From WS-11 sp964405235 (GTDB lineage Bacteria > Eisenbacteria > RBG-16-71-46): a stretch of 64,000 bases of DNA. How positions within the stretch are numbered: the first letter of the stretch is position 1; each line of letters begins with the position of its first letter. Shown here piece after piece: positions 1-8,783 of this stretch. Made by a program: the position numbers and the translations under genes. The stretch is from positions 1 to 64,000 of the forward strand of contig CAYONG010000285.1 in NCBI GenBank assembly GCA_964405235.1, given 5' to 3'. Below the pieces are notes generated by a model. It was not told where the DNA came from, did no database searches, and was given only the letters and a program-made list of their open reading frames with translations.

Positions 1-1430
1 TGGCCAAGGTCGGCGGGCTGGCCGACGTCTCGGCCGCCCTTGCGCGCGAGCTAGAGACCATGGGACACGACGTGCGCGTCTACCTGCCGCTCTACCGGAG
101 GGTGCGCGAGGCCGGCCTGCCACTCGTCCCCGACCCGGGCCTTGGCCCGGTGCCGATCCAGCTCGGGCGCCGGGCGCTCCATTACTCCATCGTCACCACC
201 CGCATCCCGGGCACCGAGCTCGAGGTGCGGCTGGTGGACTGCCCGGCGCTCTACGACCGGCCCGGGATCTATACCCAGGACGACGACGAGCACCTGAGGT
301 TCCTGCTGCTGACGCGCGCGGCCATCGAGTGCTGTCAGCGCACGCAGTGGGCGCCCGACATCCTCCACTGCCACGACTGGCAGAGCGCGCTCGCGCCCCT
401 CTATCTCAAGTCCGTCTACCGTTGGGACCGCCTGTTCGAACGGACGCGCACCGTGCTGACGATCCACAATCTGGGCCATCAGGGCACGTTCGACGCCGGC
501 ACCCTGCCCGACCTCGGGCTCGGCGAGGGCGAGCGCATGCTGCACCAGGACGATCTGCGCGCCGGGAAGATTGGCTTCCTCAAGACCGGCCTCGCCTACG
601 CCGACGCGCTCACCACCGTGAGCCCGACCTACGCGCGCGAGATTCAGACCGAGCGCTTGGGGCTGGGGCTCGACGGCCTGCTGCGCCGGCGCGCGGGATC
701 GCTGGTCGGCATCTTGAACGGCGTCGACACGACCGAGTGGGATCCGCGCACCGACCCTCACCTGGCGGGGCGCTATTCCGAGAAGAGCCTGTGGCGGAAG
801 GAAAAGAACAAGGAGTCGCTGCTCAAAGAGCTCGGTCTCGACTACCGCAAGGGCGTGCCGGTGGTGGGCATCGTCTCGCGGCTCTCGGCCCAGAAGGGGA
901 TCGAGCTGCTCGAGCCCACGCTGGCGGAGTTGCTGCGGGAGCGTGACGTGCGATTCGTCGCGCTCGGGAGCGGCGAGCCGCGGCTCGAGCAGCTCTTGCA
1001 GGGCATCCAGGAGCGCTACCCGGGCCGCGCCTGCTTCTTCCGCGGCTTCAGCGACGAGCTGGCCCACAAGATCGAGGGCGGCGCCGACATCTTCCTCATG
1101 CCCTCGCTCTACGAGCCGTGCGGCCTCAATCAGATGTACAGCATGCGCTACGGCACCGCCCCGGTGGTGCGCGCGACCGGCGGCCTCGCCGACACCGTCC
1201 GCCAGTTCGATCCCGCGACCGGCGAGGGGACCGGCTTCGTGTTTGAGCACTTCACCACCGACGGCCTGCGCTGGGCGCTGCGGTTCGCGCTCCAGGTGTA
1301 CGAGGACCCCAAGGCGTGGCGGCGGCTCCAGCTCAACGGCATGACCACCGACTTTTCCTGGGGCAGGTCGGCGGGGCAGTATGAGGCGCTGTACCGCCGA
1401 ATCGCCGCTCCACCCGAGGCCCCGCGATGA
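1..1430 (+). CDS. glgA: Glycogen (starch) synthase, 5' end outside window
   Basis: Transfers glucose from ADP- or UDP-glucose to the growing alpha-1,4-glucan chain in the cytoplasm. The reading frame is open from base 3, upstream of the first ATG at 60, and the first residues AKVGGLADV are the sugar-nucleotide-binding KxGGL motif that sits about 10-15 residues from the start of this family. The gene therefore begins just left of the window. The 475 visible residues nearly equal a full GT5 enzyme. The C-terminal half carries GIVSRLSAQKG and the conserved EPCGLNQMYSMRYG segment (the Glu of the GT5 acid motif). The stop overlaps the next start (ATGA at 1427), so it is translationally coupled to an ATP-grasp ligase, which is not the usual glg neighbourhood. 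Confidence 0.95.
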   Translation, partial: AKVGGLADVSAALARELETMGHDVRVYLPLYRRVREAGLPLVPDPGLGPVPIQLGRRALHYSIVTTRIPGTELEVRLVDCPALYDRPGIYTQDDDEHLRFLLLTRAAIECCQRTQWAPDILHCHDWQSALAPLYLKSVYRWDRLFERTRTVLTIHNLGHQGTFDAGTLPDLGLGEGERMLHQDDLRAGKIGFLKTGLAYADALTTVSPTYAREIQTERLGLGLDGLLRRRAGSLVGILNGVDTTEWDPRTDPHLAGRYSEKSLWRKEKNKESLLKELGLDYRKGVPVVGIVSRLSAQKGIELLEPTLAELLRERDVRFVALGSGEPRLEQLLQGIQERYPGRACFFRGFSDELAHKIEGGADIFLMPSLYEPCGLNQMYSMRYGTAPVVRATGGLADTVRQFDPATGEGTGFVFEHFTTDGLRWALRFALQVYEDPKAWRRLQLNGMTTDFSWGRSAGQYEALYRRIAAPPEAPR

Positions 1431-2650
1431 ACGTGATCCTGGTGGAACCGTGCTTCCCCGCCAACCAGCGCGAGTTCGCCCGCGCGCTGCACCAGGCGGG
1501 CGCTTCGGTGATCGGCATCGGCGAGCGGCCCAAAGCGTCGCTGGATGACGACCTGCGCACCTGGCTCACGCACTACGAGCAGGTGGGCTCGGTGGTGGAC
1601 GAGGATGCCCTCACCCGCGCCGTACGGTTCATCCAGGGCAAGGTGTGGGTGGATCGCCTCGAGGCCACGGTCGAGGCCCACATCATGGCTGCGGCGCGCG
1701 TGCGCGAGGCATGCGGCATCCCGGGCACCTCGGTCAAGACCGCGTGGCTGTGCCGCGACAAGCCCTCGATGAAGGAGACGCTGCGGGCGGGCGGGGTCCG
1801 GTGCGCGCGCTCGACCGGCGCCGCCACAGCCGACCAGGCACGCGCGTTCGCCGCCGAGACGGGGTATCCGCTCATCCTCAAGCCGCGCGATGCCGCCGGC
1901 GCCTCGGGGACCCACCGGGTGGACGACGCCGCGGCGCTGGAGGCGGTGCTCTCCCAAACCGAGTTCGATCGGGGCGCGGCATTGGCGGTGGAGGAGTTCA
2001 TCGAAGGTCACGAGGGATTCTACGACACGCTCGCGATCGGCGGCCGGGTGGCCCACGACTTCGTCACCCACTACTACCCCAACGTGCTCGAAGCGATGCG
2101 TACGCGCTGGATCTCGCCCCAGTTCATCGCGACCAACCGCGTGGACACCTCCCCCGCGTACCAGGAACTGCGTATCCTCGGGCAGAAGGTCATCGATCTG
2201 CTCGAGATCGGCACCTCGGCCACCCATATGGAGTGGTTCAGCGGATCGAAGGGACTCTACTTCTCGGAGATCGGCTGCCGCCCGCCCGGCGTGCGCGCCT
2301 GGGACCTTTACTGCGCCGCCAACGAGATCGACCTGTACGTGGAGTGGGCGCATGCGGTGGTGCACGGACGAGCCTCGCAGAAGGTGTCGCGGCGCTTCTC
2401 GGCCGGGATCATCGCGCTGCGGCCCGACAAGGATGGACGCATCGCGGGATACGAAGGGGTGGATGCGATCCGCTCCCGGTACGGCGAGTGGATCCTTGAT
2501 GCCCACCTGCCGCCGGCCGGCACGCCGACGCAGCCGGTCGAGGGCGGCTACATGGCCAACGCGTGGCTGCGCATGAAGCATCCCGACTATGACGAGCTGC
2601 GTCGCATGCTCGACGATGCGGGACGCACGATCAGGGTGCGCGCGACATGA
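1427..2650 (+). CDS. ATP-grasp carboxylate-amine ligase
   Basis: A 407-residue protein of the ATP-grasp superfamily, whose members join a carboxylate to an amine or thiol through an acyl-phosphate. An N-terminal Rossmann-like part (MNVILVEPCFPANQ, a typical pre-ATP-grasp start) is followed by the ATP-binding lysine segment YPLILKPRDAAGASGTH around residue 150, then VEEFIEGHEG and a metal/ATP segment FSEIGCRPPG near residue 282, which corresponds to the E-x-N/G-x-R pattern of biotin-carboxylase-like ligases. The substrate cannot be read from the sequence. It overlaps glgA upstream and the next gene downstream by ATGA, so it belongs to one operon. It may form a peptide or other amide bond in a small metabolite. 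It is distinct from the second ATP-grasp gene at 4773. Confidence 0.85.
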   Translation: MNVILVEPCFPANQREFARALHQAGASVIGIGERPKASLDDDLRTWLTHYEQVGSVVDEDALTRAVRFIQGKVWVDRLEATVEAHIMAAARVREACGIPGTSVKTAWLCRDKPSMKETLRAGGVRCARSTGAATADQARAFAAETGYPLILKPRDAAGASGTHRVDDAAALEAVLSQTEFDRGAALAVEEFIEGHEGFYDTLAIGGRVAHDFVTHYYPNVLEAMRTRWISPQFIATNRVDTSPAYQELRILGQKVIDLLEIGTSATHMEWFSGSKGLYFSEIGCRPPGVRAWDLYCAANEIDLYVEWAHAVVHGRASQKVSRRFSAGIIALRPDKDGRIAGYEGVDAIRSRYGEWILDAHLPPAGTPTQPVEGGYMANAWLRMKHPDYDELRRMLDDAGRTIRVRAT

Positions 2651-3585
2651 GCGGGCGCATCACATTGCTCGGACCGCAGCGCCTCGCACCGACCCTGGGC
2701 GTCACGCTCGAGTCGCTCGGTGTGCCGCCCGACGCCCCGGTCGCCACCGTGACCGCGGGCTGGCAGGAGCGCGAGCCCGACGATGCCGAGCTCGACGCGC
2801 ATCTGAGTGGACGGAGCCTGAACCTCAAGCTCTACCGCCGGGTCGAGCAGGTCTTCGAGCACGACCGCGAGTTCGAGGTCGGGTTCCGCGTCCGCCAGGA
2901 GACGTTGCGGCGACTGCAGGCCCTCTACCGGGTGCGACTCGACGCCGGGCTCACGGCCTGCAACGCACTGAACGCCATGCCGGGTGACGATGCGCCTCTG
3001 GTCGCCGAGCGGGAGGCGGCGCTCGAAGCGTTGCGCGATCTCGATCGCCGTCACCTCGACCGAGTGCGCCAGGTGCACGACGAGTTCGAGGCCCGCTGGC
3101 GGCCGGGCGAGCGCGAGGCGCTGGCGCAGGAACGCACCGCGGTGGGCCGCATCCTGGGCGGGGTCGCCGCGCTCGCGATCGCGGGCGGACACGTCGCGGT
3201 GCTGCTCAATCGCCTGCGCCTGCTCGAAGTCGGCGCGCCGGCGCGGGCCATGACCGTGGTGGCCTGGTCGGCGGGGGCGATGGCGGCGTCCGAACGCGTG
3301 GTGCTCTTCCACGACGACCCGCCGCACGGGCCGGGGCACCCCGAGACGTTCGAGATCGGACTGGGGCTCGCTCCCGGCGTGGTGCCGCTTCCGCTCGCCC
3401 GCCATCGGCTCCGCCTTGCCGACACGCGCCGCGTTGCGAACGCCGCGCGGCGCTTCGCCCCGAGCGACTGCATCCCGATGGACGAGCACGCGAGGCTCGA
3501 CTGGGACGGCGCGCGCTGGATCCCCGCCGCCGGAACGCGCCGGCTCGGCGGCGACGGGAACGTGACGAGCTGGAGCGCGGCGTGA
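2647..3585 (+). CDS. Peptidase S51 / type 1 glutamine amidotransferase-like protein
   Basis: A 312-residue protein with the S51 (cyanophycinase, dipeptidase E) nucleophile elbow AWSAGAM, Ser208, preceded by a GGHVAVLLNRLRL strand-helix. Family members are serine hydrolases that cut Asp-containing or unusual peptide bonds. The central part (roughly residues 55-160) is an Arg/Glu-rich helical insertion, probably coiled coil, that ordinary S51 peptidases lack. There is no signal peptide, so it is cytoplasmic. It overlaps the ligase before it (ATGA) and the esterase after it (GTGA). Its place beside two ATP-grasp ligases suggests it trims or releases the ligase product, as cyanophycinase does next to cyanophycin synthetase. 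That role is inference, and the substrate is unknown. Confidence 0.65.
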   Translation: MSGRITLLGPQRLAPTLGVTLESLGVPPDAPVATVTAGWQEREPDDAELDAHLSGRSLNLKLYRRVEQVFEHDREFEVGFRVRQETLRRLQALYRVRLDAGLTACNALNAMPGDDAPLVAEREAALEALRDLDRRHLDRVRQVHDEFEARWRPGEREALAQERTAVGRILGGVAALAIAGGHVAVLLNRLRLLEVGAPARAMTVVAWSAGAMAASERVVLFHDDPPHGPGHPETFEIGLGLAPGVVPLPLARHRLRLADTRRVANAARRFAPSDCIPMDEHARLDWDGARWIPAAGTRRLGGDGNVTSWSAA

Positions 3586-4748
3586 GGTTCGCACCCGCAG
3601 AGGGGTTCATCCCCTCGCCCACGATCGAGGGCCTGCGCGCCCGCGGCACGCTGTCCGCCGCCGACCTCGAGGCGTTCCTCGCGGCCCACCGCTTTCCGCT
3701 GGTCGAGGGGGCGACTTCGACGTTCGTGTGGCACGGCGGGGCCGACGCGGTCCACCTGGTCCACATGATCTATGGACTGCCGACCCAGCAGCCGTTCACC
3801 CGTCTCGAGGGTACCGATCTGTGGTACCTGACGATCGAGCTGCCGACCCGCTCGCGGGTCGAGTACAAGATCGCGGTGGTGCAGGGCGAAAACTCGGCGC
3901 TGGTCGAGGATCCGCTCAACCCGCTCAGGACCCGCGATCCGTTCGGCGCCAACTCGGTGGTCCAGGGGGACGGATACACGACGCCCGACTGGGTGGCGCA
4001 CGACCCCGAGGCGCGACCGGGCACCTTGGAGGAGTTGGTGCTGCCGAGCGAGGGCCTCGGGCGCGACGCCCGCGTCACGCTCTACCTGCCGGCACGGTTC
4101 CGGCGCACGCGCCGCTACCCCTTGTTGCTGGTCCACGACGGCGGGGATTTCCTCGCCTACGGGGGGATGAAGACGGTGCTCGACAACCTCTTCCATCGGC
4201 TCGATGTGGCCGAGATGGTGGTCGCTTTCCTGCATCCGGGAGAGCGGCTGCTCGAGTACGCCGACCATCCCGGCCACGCGAGATTCCTGGCCGAGGAGCT
4301 GACCCCGCGACTGGAGCGCGACTGGCCACTGAGCGCGGATCCCGCCGAGCGCGGGATCATGGGGGCGAGCTTCGGCGCCGTCGCCGCGCTCGCAGCTGCC
4401 GCCCGCTACCCGGGCCGGTTCGGCCGGTTGCTCCTGATGTCGGGCTCCTTCGCCTTCACCGACATCGGGCCCAGCCGCCGGGGCCCGGCGTTCGAGCCGG
4501 TGGTAAGCTTCGTCAATGCCTTCCGCCGCTCGCCTGTGCGGGTTTCGGACCGGCTGTTTCTGTCGTGCGGGACCTACGAGTCGCTGATCTACGAGAACCG
4601 CTCGATGGTGCCGCTGTTCCAGTCCACCGGCATGGAGGTGCGCTACGTCGAGGCGCGCGACGGCCACAACTGGGAGAACTGGCGGGACCGTTTGCGCGAG
4701 GGGCTGTCGTGGCTCTTCCCCGGCCCGCTGTGGATGATCTATGAATAG
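3582..4748 (+). CDS. Esterase (enterochelin esterase/EsteraseD-like) with N-terminal CBM48-like domain
   Basis: A 388-residue alpha/beta hydrolase beginning with GTG (GTGA overlap with the preceding stop). Residues about 45-115 look like the beta-sandwich found in front of enterochelin esterases and glycogen-branching enzymes (an aromatic strand TFVWHGGADAVHLVH, then WYLTIELPTRSRVEYKI, then DPLNPLRTRDPFG). The catalytic domain has TLYLPARFRRTRRYPLLLVHDGGDF, the nucleophile elbow MGASFGA with Ser263, and a late DGHNWENWRD with His362, all typical of the putative-esterase family. There is no signal peptide. In an operon with glycogen synthase, the CBM48-like domain might bind glycogen while the hydrolase acts on an ester attached to it. 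This link is inferred. Confidence 0.8.
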   Translation: MRFAPAEGFIPSPTIEGLRARGTLSAADLEAFLAAHRFPLVEGATSTFVWHGGADAVHLVHMIYGLPTQQPFTRLEGTDLWYLTIELPTRSRVEYKIAVVQGENSALVEDPLNPLRTRDPFGANSVVQGDGYTTPDWVAHDPEARPGTLEELVLPSEGLGRDARVTLYLPARFRRTRRYPLLLVHDGGDFLAYGGMKTVLDNLFHRLDVAEMVVAFLHPGERLLEYADHPGHARFLAEELTPRLERDWPLSADPAERGIMGASFGAVAALAAAARYPGRFGRLLLMSGSFAFTDIGPSRRGPAFEPVVSFVNAFRRSPVRVSDRLFLSCGTYESLIYENRSMVPLFQSTGMEVRYVEARDGHNWENWRDRLREGLSWLFPGPLWMIYE

Positions 4749-4772
4749 CCGCTTCCGGCGCGGGGGAACATC

Positions 4773-6128
4773 ATGGCGCTCGTGACACGCAGGATCGGGC
4801 TGTCGCTGGGGGCCGATCTCTGCTGGCCGCTTTGCTTCGAAGCGATCATGCAGCGGCTCGACCTCAAGCTCAAGCTGGGCCGCGACACGGTGCGCTTCGA
4901 TGTCGATCGGGTCACGATCGAGCCGTTCGACCTGCGCCAGCCGTGCGAGTACGACCTGGTCGTGGATCGCCTCACCCACTGGTACGCGGTGAGCCGCGAG
5001 TGGATCAAGAAGGCGATCATCCTGGACGGCCTCTACGTGTTCAACAACCCGTGGTCCATCCAGTCGATGGAGAAGCACACCACCTACTGCGCGATGATGA
5101 AGCTGGGCCTGCCGGTGCCCGAGACCTGGCTGCTGCCGCCCAAGGCCTATGAGCCCAAGGCCGACCTGGAGCCTACCCTCAAGCGCTACGCGCGCCTGTT
5201 CGATCTGGCGGATGTCGGCACGCGGCTCGGCTACCCGATGTTCATGAAGCCCTATGACGGCGGCGGTTGGACCGGCGTCTCGCGCATCGTGGACGAGAAG
5301 TCGCTGCGCGCCGCTTACGAGGCGAGCGGCACGCATGTCATGCACCTGCAGCGCGCGGTCGAACCACACGACCTGTTCGTGCGCTGCATCGGCTTCGGCC
5401 CGCAGACGCGCGTGATCCGCTACGATCCGAGCGCCCCGCTGCACGACCGCTATACCCTGGACCGCGACGTGCTGCCGGCCGAAGAGGCCGCGGTCATGCG
5501 CGACATGACCCTGACCATCAACGGCTTCTTCGGTTGGGACTTCAACTCCTGCGAGGCGCTGCGCCGCGAGGGGGTCTGGCATCCGATCGACTTCGCCAAC
5601 GCCTGTCCCGATTCGCAGGTCACCTCGCTCCACTACCATTTCCCGTGGCTGGTGAAGGCGAATCTCAAGTGGTCCATCTTCTGCGCGGCCACGCGCCGCC
5701 CGATGCGACAGAACCTGGACTGGGCGCCCTACTACGACGCCGCGCGGCCCGAGTTGCCGTATCACGAGCGACTGCGTGCAACAGGGGCGGTGGCAGAACG
5801 ACACTTCGACACCGCGCGCTTCGATGAGTTCTGCGCCCGGCACCTCCCCCACCTCGACGAGGTGGCCTCCGATTTCTTCGCCACCGACGATGCGCGCGAG
5901 GCGGTGCGGCTCAAGGTCGAAGCGCTCTATCCCGCGCACGAGGTCGAGCGCTTCACCGAGTTGTTCTGGTCTCGCATCCAGCGCTGGCGCGATGAGGAGG
6001 GCTCAGCGACGGTCAGCGCCGCCGCCGCGATGGACGCGACCCCCGCGACCACGGACGTCGCCGCCCCGACGTCCACATCCCCCACCCGCCGCGCGCCGCG
6101 CGGGCGGCGCCCGACGAGGACTGCATGA
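4773..6128 (+). CDS. Second ATP-grasp ligase (RimK-like)
   Basis: A 451-residue ATP-grasp protein. Visible features are IIGLDGLYVF-like pre-domain text (AIILDGLYVFNNPWSIQSME), the conserved KHTTYCAMMKLGLPVPETWLLP helix-strand common to RimK-type ligases, the ATP-binding strand YPMFMKPYDGGGWTGVS near residue 155, and a metal-binding end FNSCEALRREGVWHPIDFAN. The C-terminal 50 residues are Ala/Thr/Pro-rich low complexity and probably disordered. It starts 24 nt after the esterase gene with a purine-rich GGGGGAA before the ATG, and its stop overlaps the next gene by ATGA. Two different ATP-grasp ligases in one operon suggest two successive condensation steps. The substrate is unknown. Confidence 0.85.
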   Translation: MALVTRRIGLSLGADLCWPLCFEAIMQRLDLKLKLGRDTVRFDVDRVTIEPFDLRQPCEYDLVVDRLTHWYAVSREWIKKAIILDGLYVFNNPWSIQSMEKHTTYCAMMKLGLPVPETWLLPPKAYEPKADLEPTLKRYARLFDLADVGTRLGYPMFMKPYDGGGWTGVSRIVDEKSLRAAYEASGTHVMHLQRAVEPHDLFVRCIGFGPQTRVIRYDPSAPLHDRYTLDRDVLPAEEAAVMRDMTLTINGFFGWDFNSCEALRREGVWHPIDFANACPDSQVTSLHYHFPWLVKANLKWSIFCAATRRPMRQNLDWAPYYDAARPELPYHERLRATGAVAERHFDTARFDEFCARHLPHLDEVASDFFATDDAREAVRLKVEALYPAHEVERFTELFWSRIQRWRDEEGSATVSAAAAMDATPATTDVAAPTSTSPTRRAPRGRRPTRTA

Positions 6129-6850
6129 AAGAGACGACGCGCTGGCATTCCGACCGGCTGGGCGAGCAGGTGCAGGTGGTGCGCTGGGGCACGTTTGGCA
6201 AACCCGTGCTGCTCTTCCCCACCGCCGGCGGCGACGCCGAGGAGGTCGAGCGCTTCCACATGCTCGACGCGGTCGAGGAGCTGGTCAACGCCGGACGCGT
6301 CAAGGTCTACTCGTGCGACAGCGTCGCCGGCCAGTGGCTGGTGGCCGGGCAGGGTACGCCCCAGCAGCGCTGCCTGATCCAGAACCGGTTCCAGCAGTTC
6401 GTCTACCACGAGCTGGTGCCGGCGATCCGCACCGATTGCCAGAGCCCCGAGATCGAGATCATCGCCACCGGCGCCTCGATCGGCGCGTTCCACGCGCTCG
6501 CCGTGCTGTGCCGCTACCCGGATGCGTTCTCGCACGCCGTCTGCATGAGCGGGACCTACGATATCGCGCGGTTCATCAAGGGGCCGGCGACCGAGGACCT
6601 GCGCGTCGCGACGCCGATCCACTTCCTGCCCGGGCTGAACGGCCCGACGCTCGAGCGCCTGCGGACGCGCTTCGCCATCCTCGCCTCGGGCGAGGGCCGC
6701 GCCGAGGACATGGGCGAGTCGTGGCGCGCGGCCCATGTGCTGGGGTCACGCGGGATCCCCAACCGGGTGGACCCGTGGGGCAAGGACTGGCATCACGACT
6801 GGCCCACCTGGCGGCGGATGCTGCCGCAGTATCTCGACGAGCTCACGTAG
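6125..6850 (+). CDS. Putative esterase (alpha/beta hydrolase)
   Basis: A compact 241-residue alpha/beta hydrolase without signal peptide. It has the oxyanion strand KPVLLFPTAGGDAEE, the nucleophile elbow ATGASIGAFHAL with Ser118, and the family stretch YPDAFSHAVCMSGTYD. This matches the stand-alone enterochelin-esterase/EsteraseD-like group, and it resembles the catalytic half of the gene at 3582 but lacks the CBM48-like domain. It starts within the stop of the ATP-grasp gene (ATGA) and is followed 16 nt later by the GCS2-CBS gene. A second paralogous hydrolase in the same operon suggests that the product carries more than one hydrolysable bond, or that one enzyme acts as a transferase. Confidence 0.8.
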   Translation: MKETTRWHSDRLGEQVQVVRWGTFGKPVLLFPTAGGDAEEVERFHMLDAVEELVNAGRVKVYSCDSVAGQWLVAGQGTPQQRCLIQNRFQQFVYHELVPAIRTDCQSPEIEIIATGASIGAFHALAVLCRYPDAFSHAVCMSGTYDIARFIKGPATEDLRVATPIHFLPGLNGPTLERLRTRFAILASGEGRAEDMGESWRAAHVLGSRGIPNRVDPWGKDWHHDWPTWRRMLPQYLDELT

Positions 6851-6866
6851 AGGCGGTGAGCGACCC

Positions 6867-8780
6867 ATGGGCCTACAGAAGACCGAGACCGAGTTCGGAG
6901 GCGAGCGGCGGCGCGAGTTCATGCGCTCGATCCTGCGCGATCTGAAGGCGCTCGAGCACATGCTGAACACCGGCATGATCGAGGAGGGCATGACCAGGGT
7001 CGGGGCCGAACAGGAGATGTTCCTGATCGACCAGAGCGGCCACCCGGTGCCGGCGGCGCTCATCGCGCTCGAGGCGGCGAAGAGCCCGCACTTCACCACC
7101 GAGCTGGGCCTGTTCCAGCTCGAGTTGAACCTCGATCCGCAGATGCTCGCCGGCCACTGCTTCCGGCGCATGGAGGCGCAGCTCGCCGAGCGGCTCACCC
7201 ACCTCGGCGACGTGCTCGCCCCGCACGGCGTGGGGTTCGTGCTCACCGGCATCCTGCCGACGCTGCGCAAGTCGGACCTCGGGATCGAGAACATGGTGCC
7301 CAATCCGCGCTACCAGGCACTCAATCGCGCCATGACCGAGATGCGCGGCGCCGACTACGAGATCGCCATCAAGGGAGTCGACGACCTGCGCATCAAGCAC
7401 GACTCGGTGATGGTCGAGGCGTGCAACTCGAGCTTCCAGGTCCACCTGCAGGTCGGAGCGAAGGACTTCGCCCGACTCTACAACCTGGCGCAGGCGCTGG
7501 CGGGCCCGGTGCTGGCGGCCGCGACCAACTCTCCTCTGCTGTTCGGTCGCCGCCTGTGGGCCGAGACCCGGATCGCCCTGTTCCAGCAGGCGGTGGATAC
7601 GCGCAGCCCCGAGCACCAGCGCGACGTGAGCGCCCGCGTCACCTTCGGCGACCGCTGGCTGCGCCGCTCGGTCATCGAGCTCTTCCGCGAGGACATCGCG
7701 CGCTTCCGCACCCTGGTCGGGATCGACGCCGGCGAGGACCCGCTCGCCGCGCTCGAGAAGGGCTCGGTGCCGCAGCTCAAGGCGCTGCGGCTCCACAACG
7801 GCACCGTCTACCGCTGGAACCGGGGCTGCTACGGCATCACCGACGGCAAAGCGCACCTGAGGATAGAGAACCGCGTGCTGCCCTCGGGGCCGAGCGTCGC
7901 CGACGAGATGGCCAACGCCGTGTTCTGGATCGGGCTGATGATGGGGTTGGGCGCGAAGGTCGAGGACATCACGCAGCGGATGGCGTTCGCGCACGCCAAG
8001 CACAACTTTCTGTCCGCCGCCCGCCAGGGGCTGGCGGCCCAGTTCACCTGGCTGGACGGCGAGGAGATCCCGGCGCCCCAGCTCATCACCGAGCACCTGC
8101 TGCCGATCGCCGACGAGGGTCTGGCGGCCGCCGGCGTGGACGCGAGCGACCGCGAGCGCTACCTCGGGATCCTCGAGCGCCGGGTGCGCTCGGGGCGCAC
8201 CGGCTCGCGCTGGCTGCTGTTCTCGCTCGCCGCGATGAAGGACGAGGGCACGCTCGGCGAACGCCTCAACGCGCTGACCATGGCCACCGTCGCCCGCCAG
8301 CGCGCGGGGCTGCCGGTGTCGCAGTGGGAGCCCGCCGTGCGCGCCGAAGGCGGCGGATGGAAGCACAACTACGTCAAGGTCGAGCAGTTCATGACCACCG
8401 ATCTCTACACCGTGCACGAGGACGACCCGATCGAGCTGGCCGCCCACCTCATGGACTGGCATCGCATCCGCCACGTCCCGGTGGAGGACCGCGAGCACCG
8501 GCTGGTCGGCCTGGTGTCGTATCGGGTCCTGCTCCGCCTGCTCTCCGACCACAGCCCCGAGGGTAAGGCGGCGGCCCTGATCCCGGTCGGCGAAGTCATG
8601 CGGCGCGATCCGGTCGTCATCGGCCCCGAGACGACCACCCGTCGCGCCATCGCCATCATGCGCGAACGCCGCGTCGGATGCCTGCCGGTCGTGCAGGGCA
8701 AGACCCTGGTCGGGATCGTGACCGAGCACGACTTCACCGAGATCGCCGGGCAGCTGCTGGAAGAAAAGCTCGGGCACTGA
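6867..8780 (+). CDS. GCS2-family carboxylate-amine ligase fused to two CBS domains
   Basis: A 637-residue protein. Residues about 1-480 form a glutamate-cysteine-ligase-type (GCS2) domain: VGAEQEMFLID is the family's N-terminal acidic ATP/Mg motif, with later FQLELNLDPQ and an ARVTFGDRWL/RIENRVLPSGPS segment. Family enzymes join a glutamate-like carboxylate to an amine using ATP. Residues about 508-565 and 576-634 are a CBS pair (VEQFMTTDLYTVHEDDPIEL and VGEVMRRDPVVIGPETTTRR), usually an adenine-nucleotide sensor. I chose the ATG at 6867, which follows AGGCGGTGAG, over an in-frame upstream start at 6735 that would overlap the esterase. The fusion implies that ligase activity is set by the energy charge of the cell, which is inference. 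Confidence 0.85.
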   Translation: MGLQKTETEFGGERRREFMRSILRDLKALEHMLNTGMIEEGMTRVGAEQEMFLIDQSGHPVPAALIALEAAKSPHFTTELGLFQLELNLDPQMLAGHCFRRMEAQLAERLTHLGDVLAPHGVGFVLTGILPTLRKSDLGIENMVPNPRYQALNRAMTEMRGADYEIAIKGVDDLRIKHDSVMVEACNSSFQVHLQVGAKDFARLYNLAQALAGPVLAAATNSPLLFGRRLWAETRIALFQQAVDTRSPEHQRDVSARVTFGDRWLRRSVIELFREDIARFRTLVGIDAGEDPLAALEKGSVPQLKALRLHNGTVYRWNRGCYGITDGKAHLRIENRVLPSGPSVADEMANAVFWIGLMMGLGAKVEDITQRMAFAHAKHNFLSAARQGLAAQFTWLDGEEIPAPQLITEHLLPIADEGLAAAGVDASDRERYLGILERRVRSGRTGSRWLLFSLAAMKDEGTLGERLNALTMATVARQRAGLPVSQWEPAVRAEGGGWKHNYVKVEQFMTTDLYTVHEDDPIELAAHLMDWHRIRHVPVEDREHRLVGLVSYRVLLRLLSDHSPEGKAAALIPVGEVMRRDPVVIGPETTTRRAIAIMRERRVGCLPVVQGKTLVGIVTEHDFTEIAGQLLEEKLGH

Positions 8781-8783
8781 GCG

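Noticed and set aside
3051..5939. Minus-strand open frame of 962 codons
   Set aside because: It is antisense to the S51-like, esterase and ATP-grasp genes, which have clear family motifs. Its own text is Arg/His/Gln-rich without motifs, as expected from opposite-strand reading of very GC-rich coding DNA.
6735..6866. Upstream in-frame start for the GCS2-CBS gene
   Set aside because: It would overlap the esterase gene by more than 100 nt, and ATG 6867 has AGGCGGTGAG before it and matches the family start.
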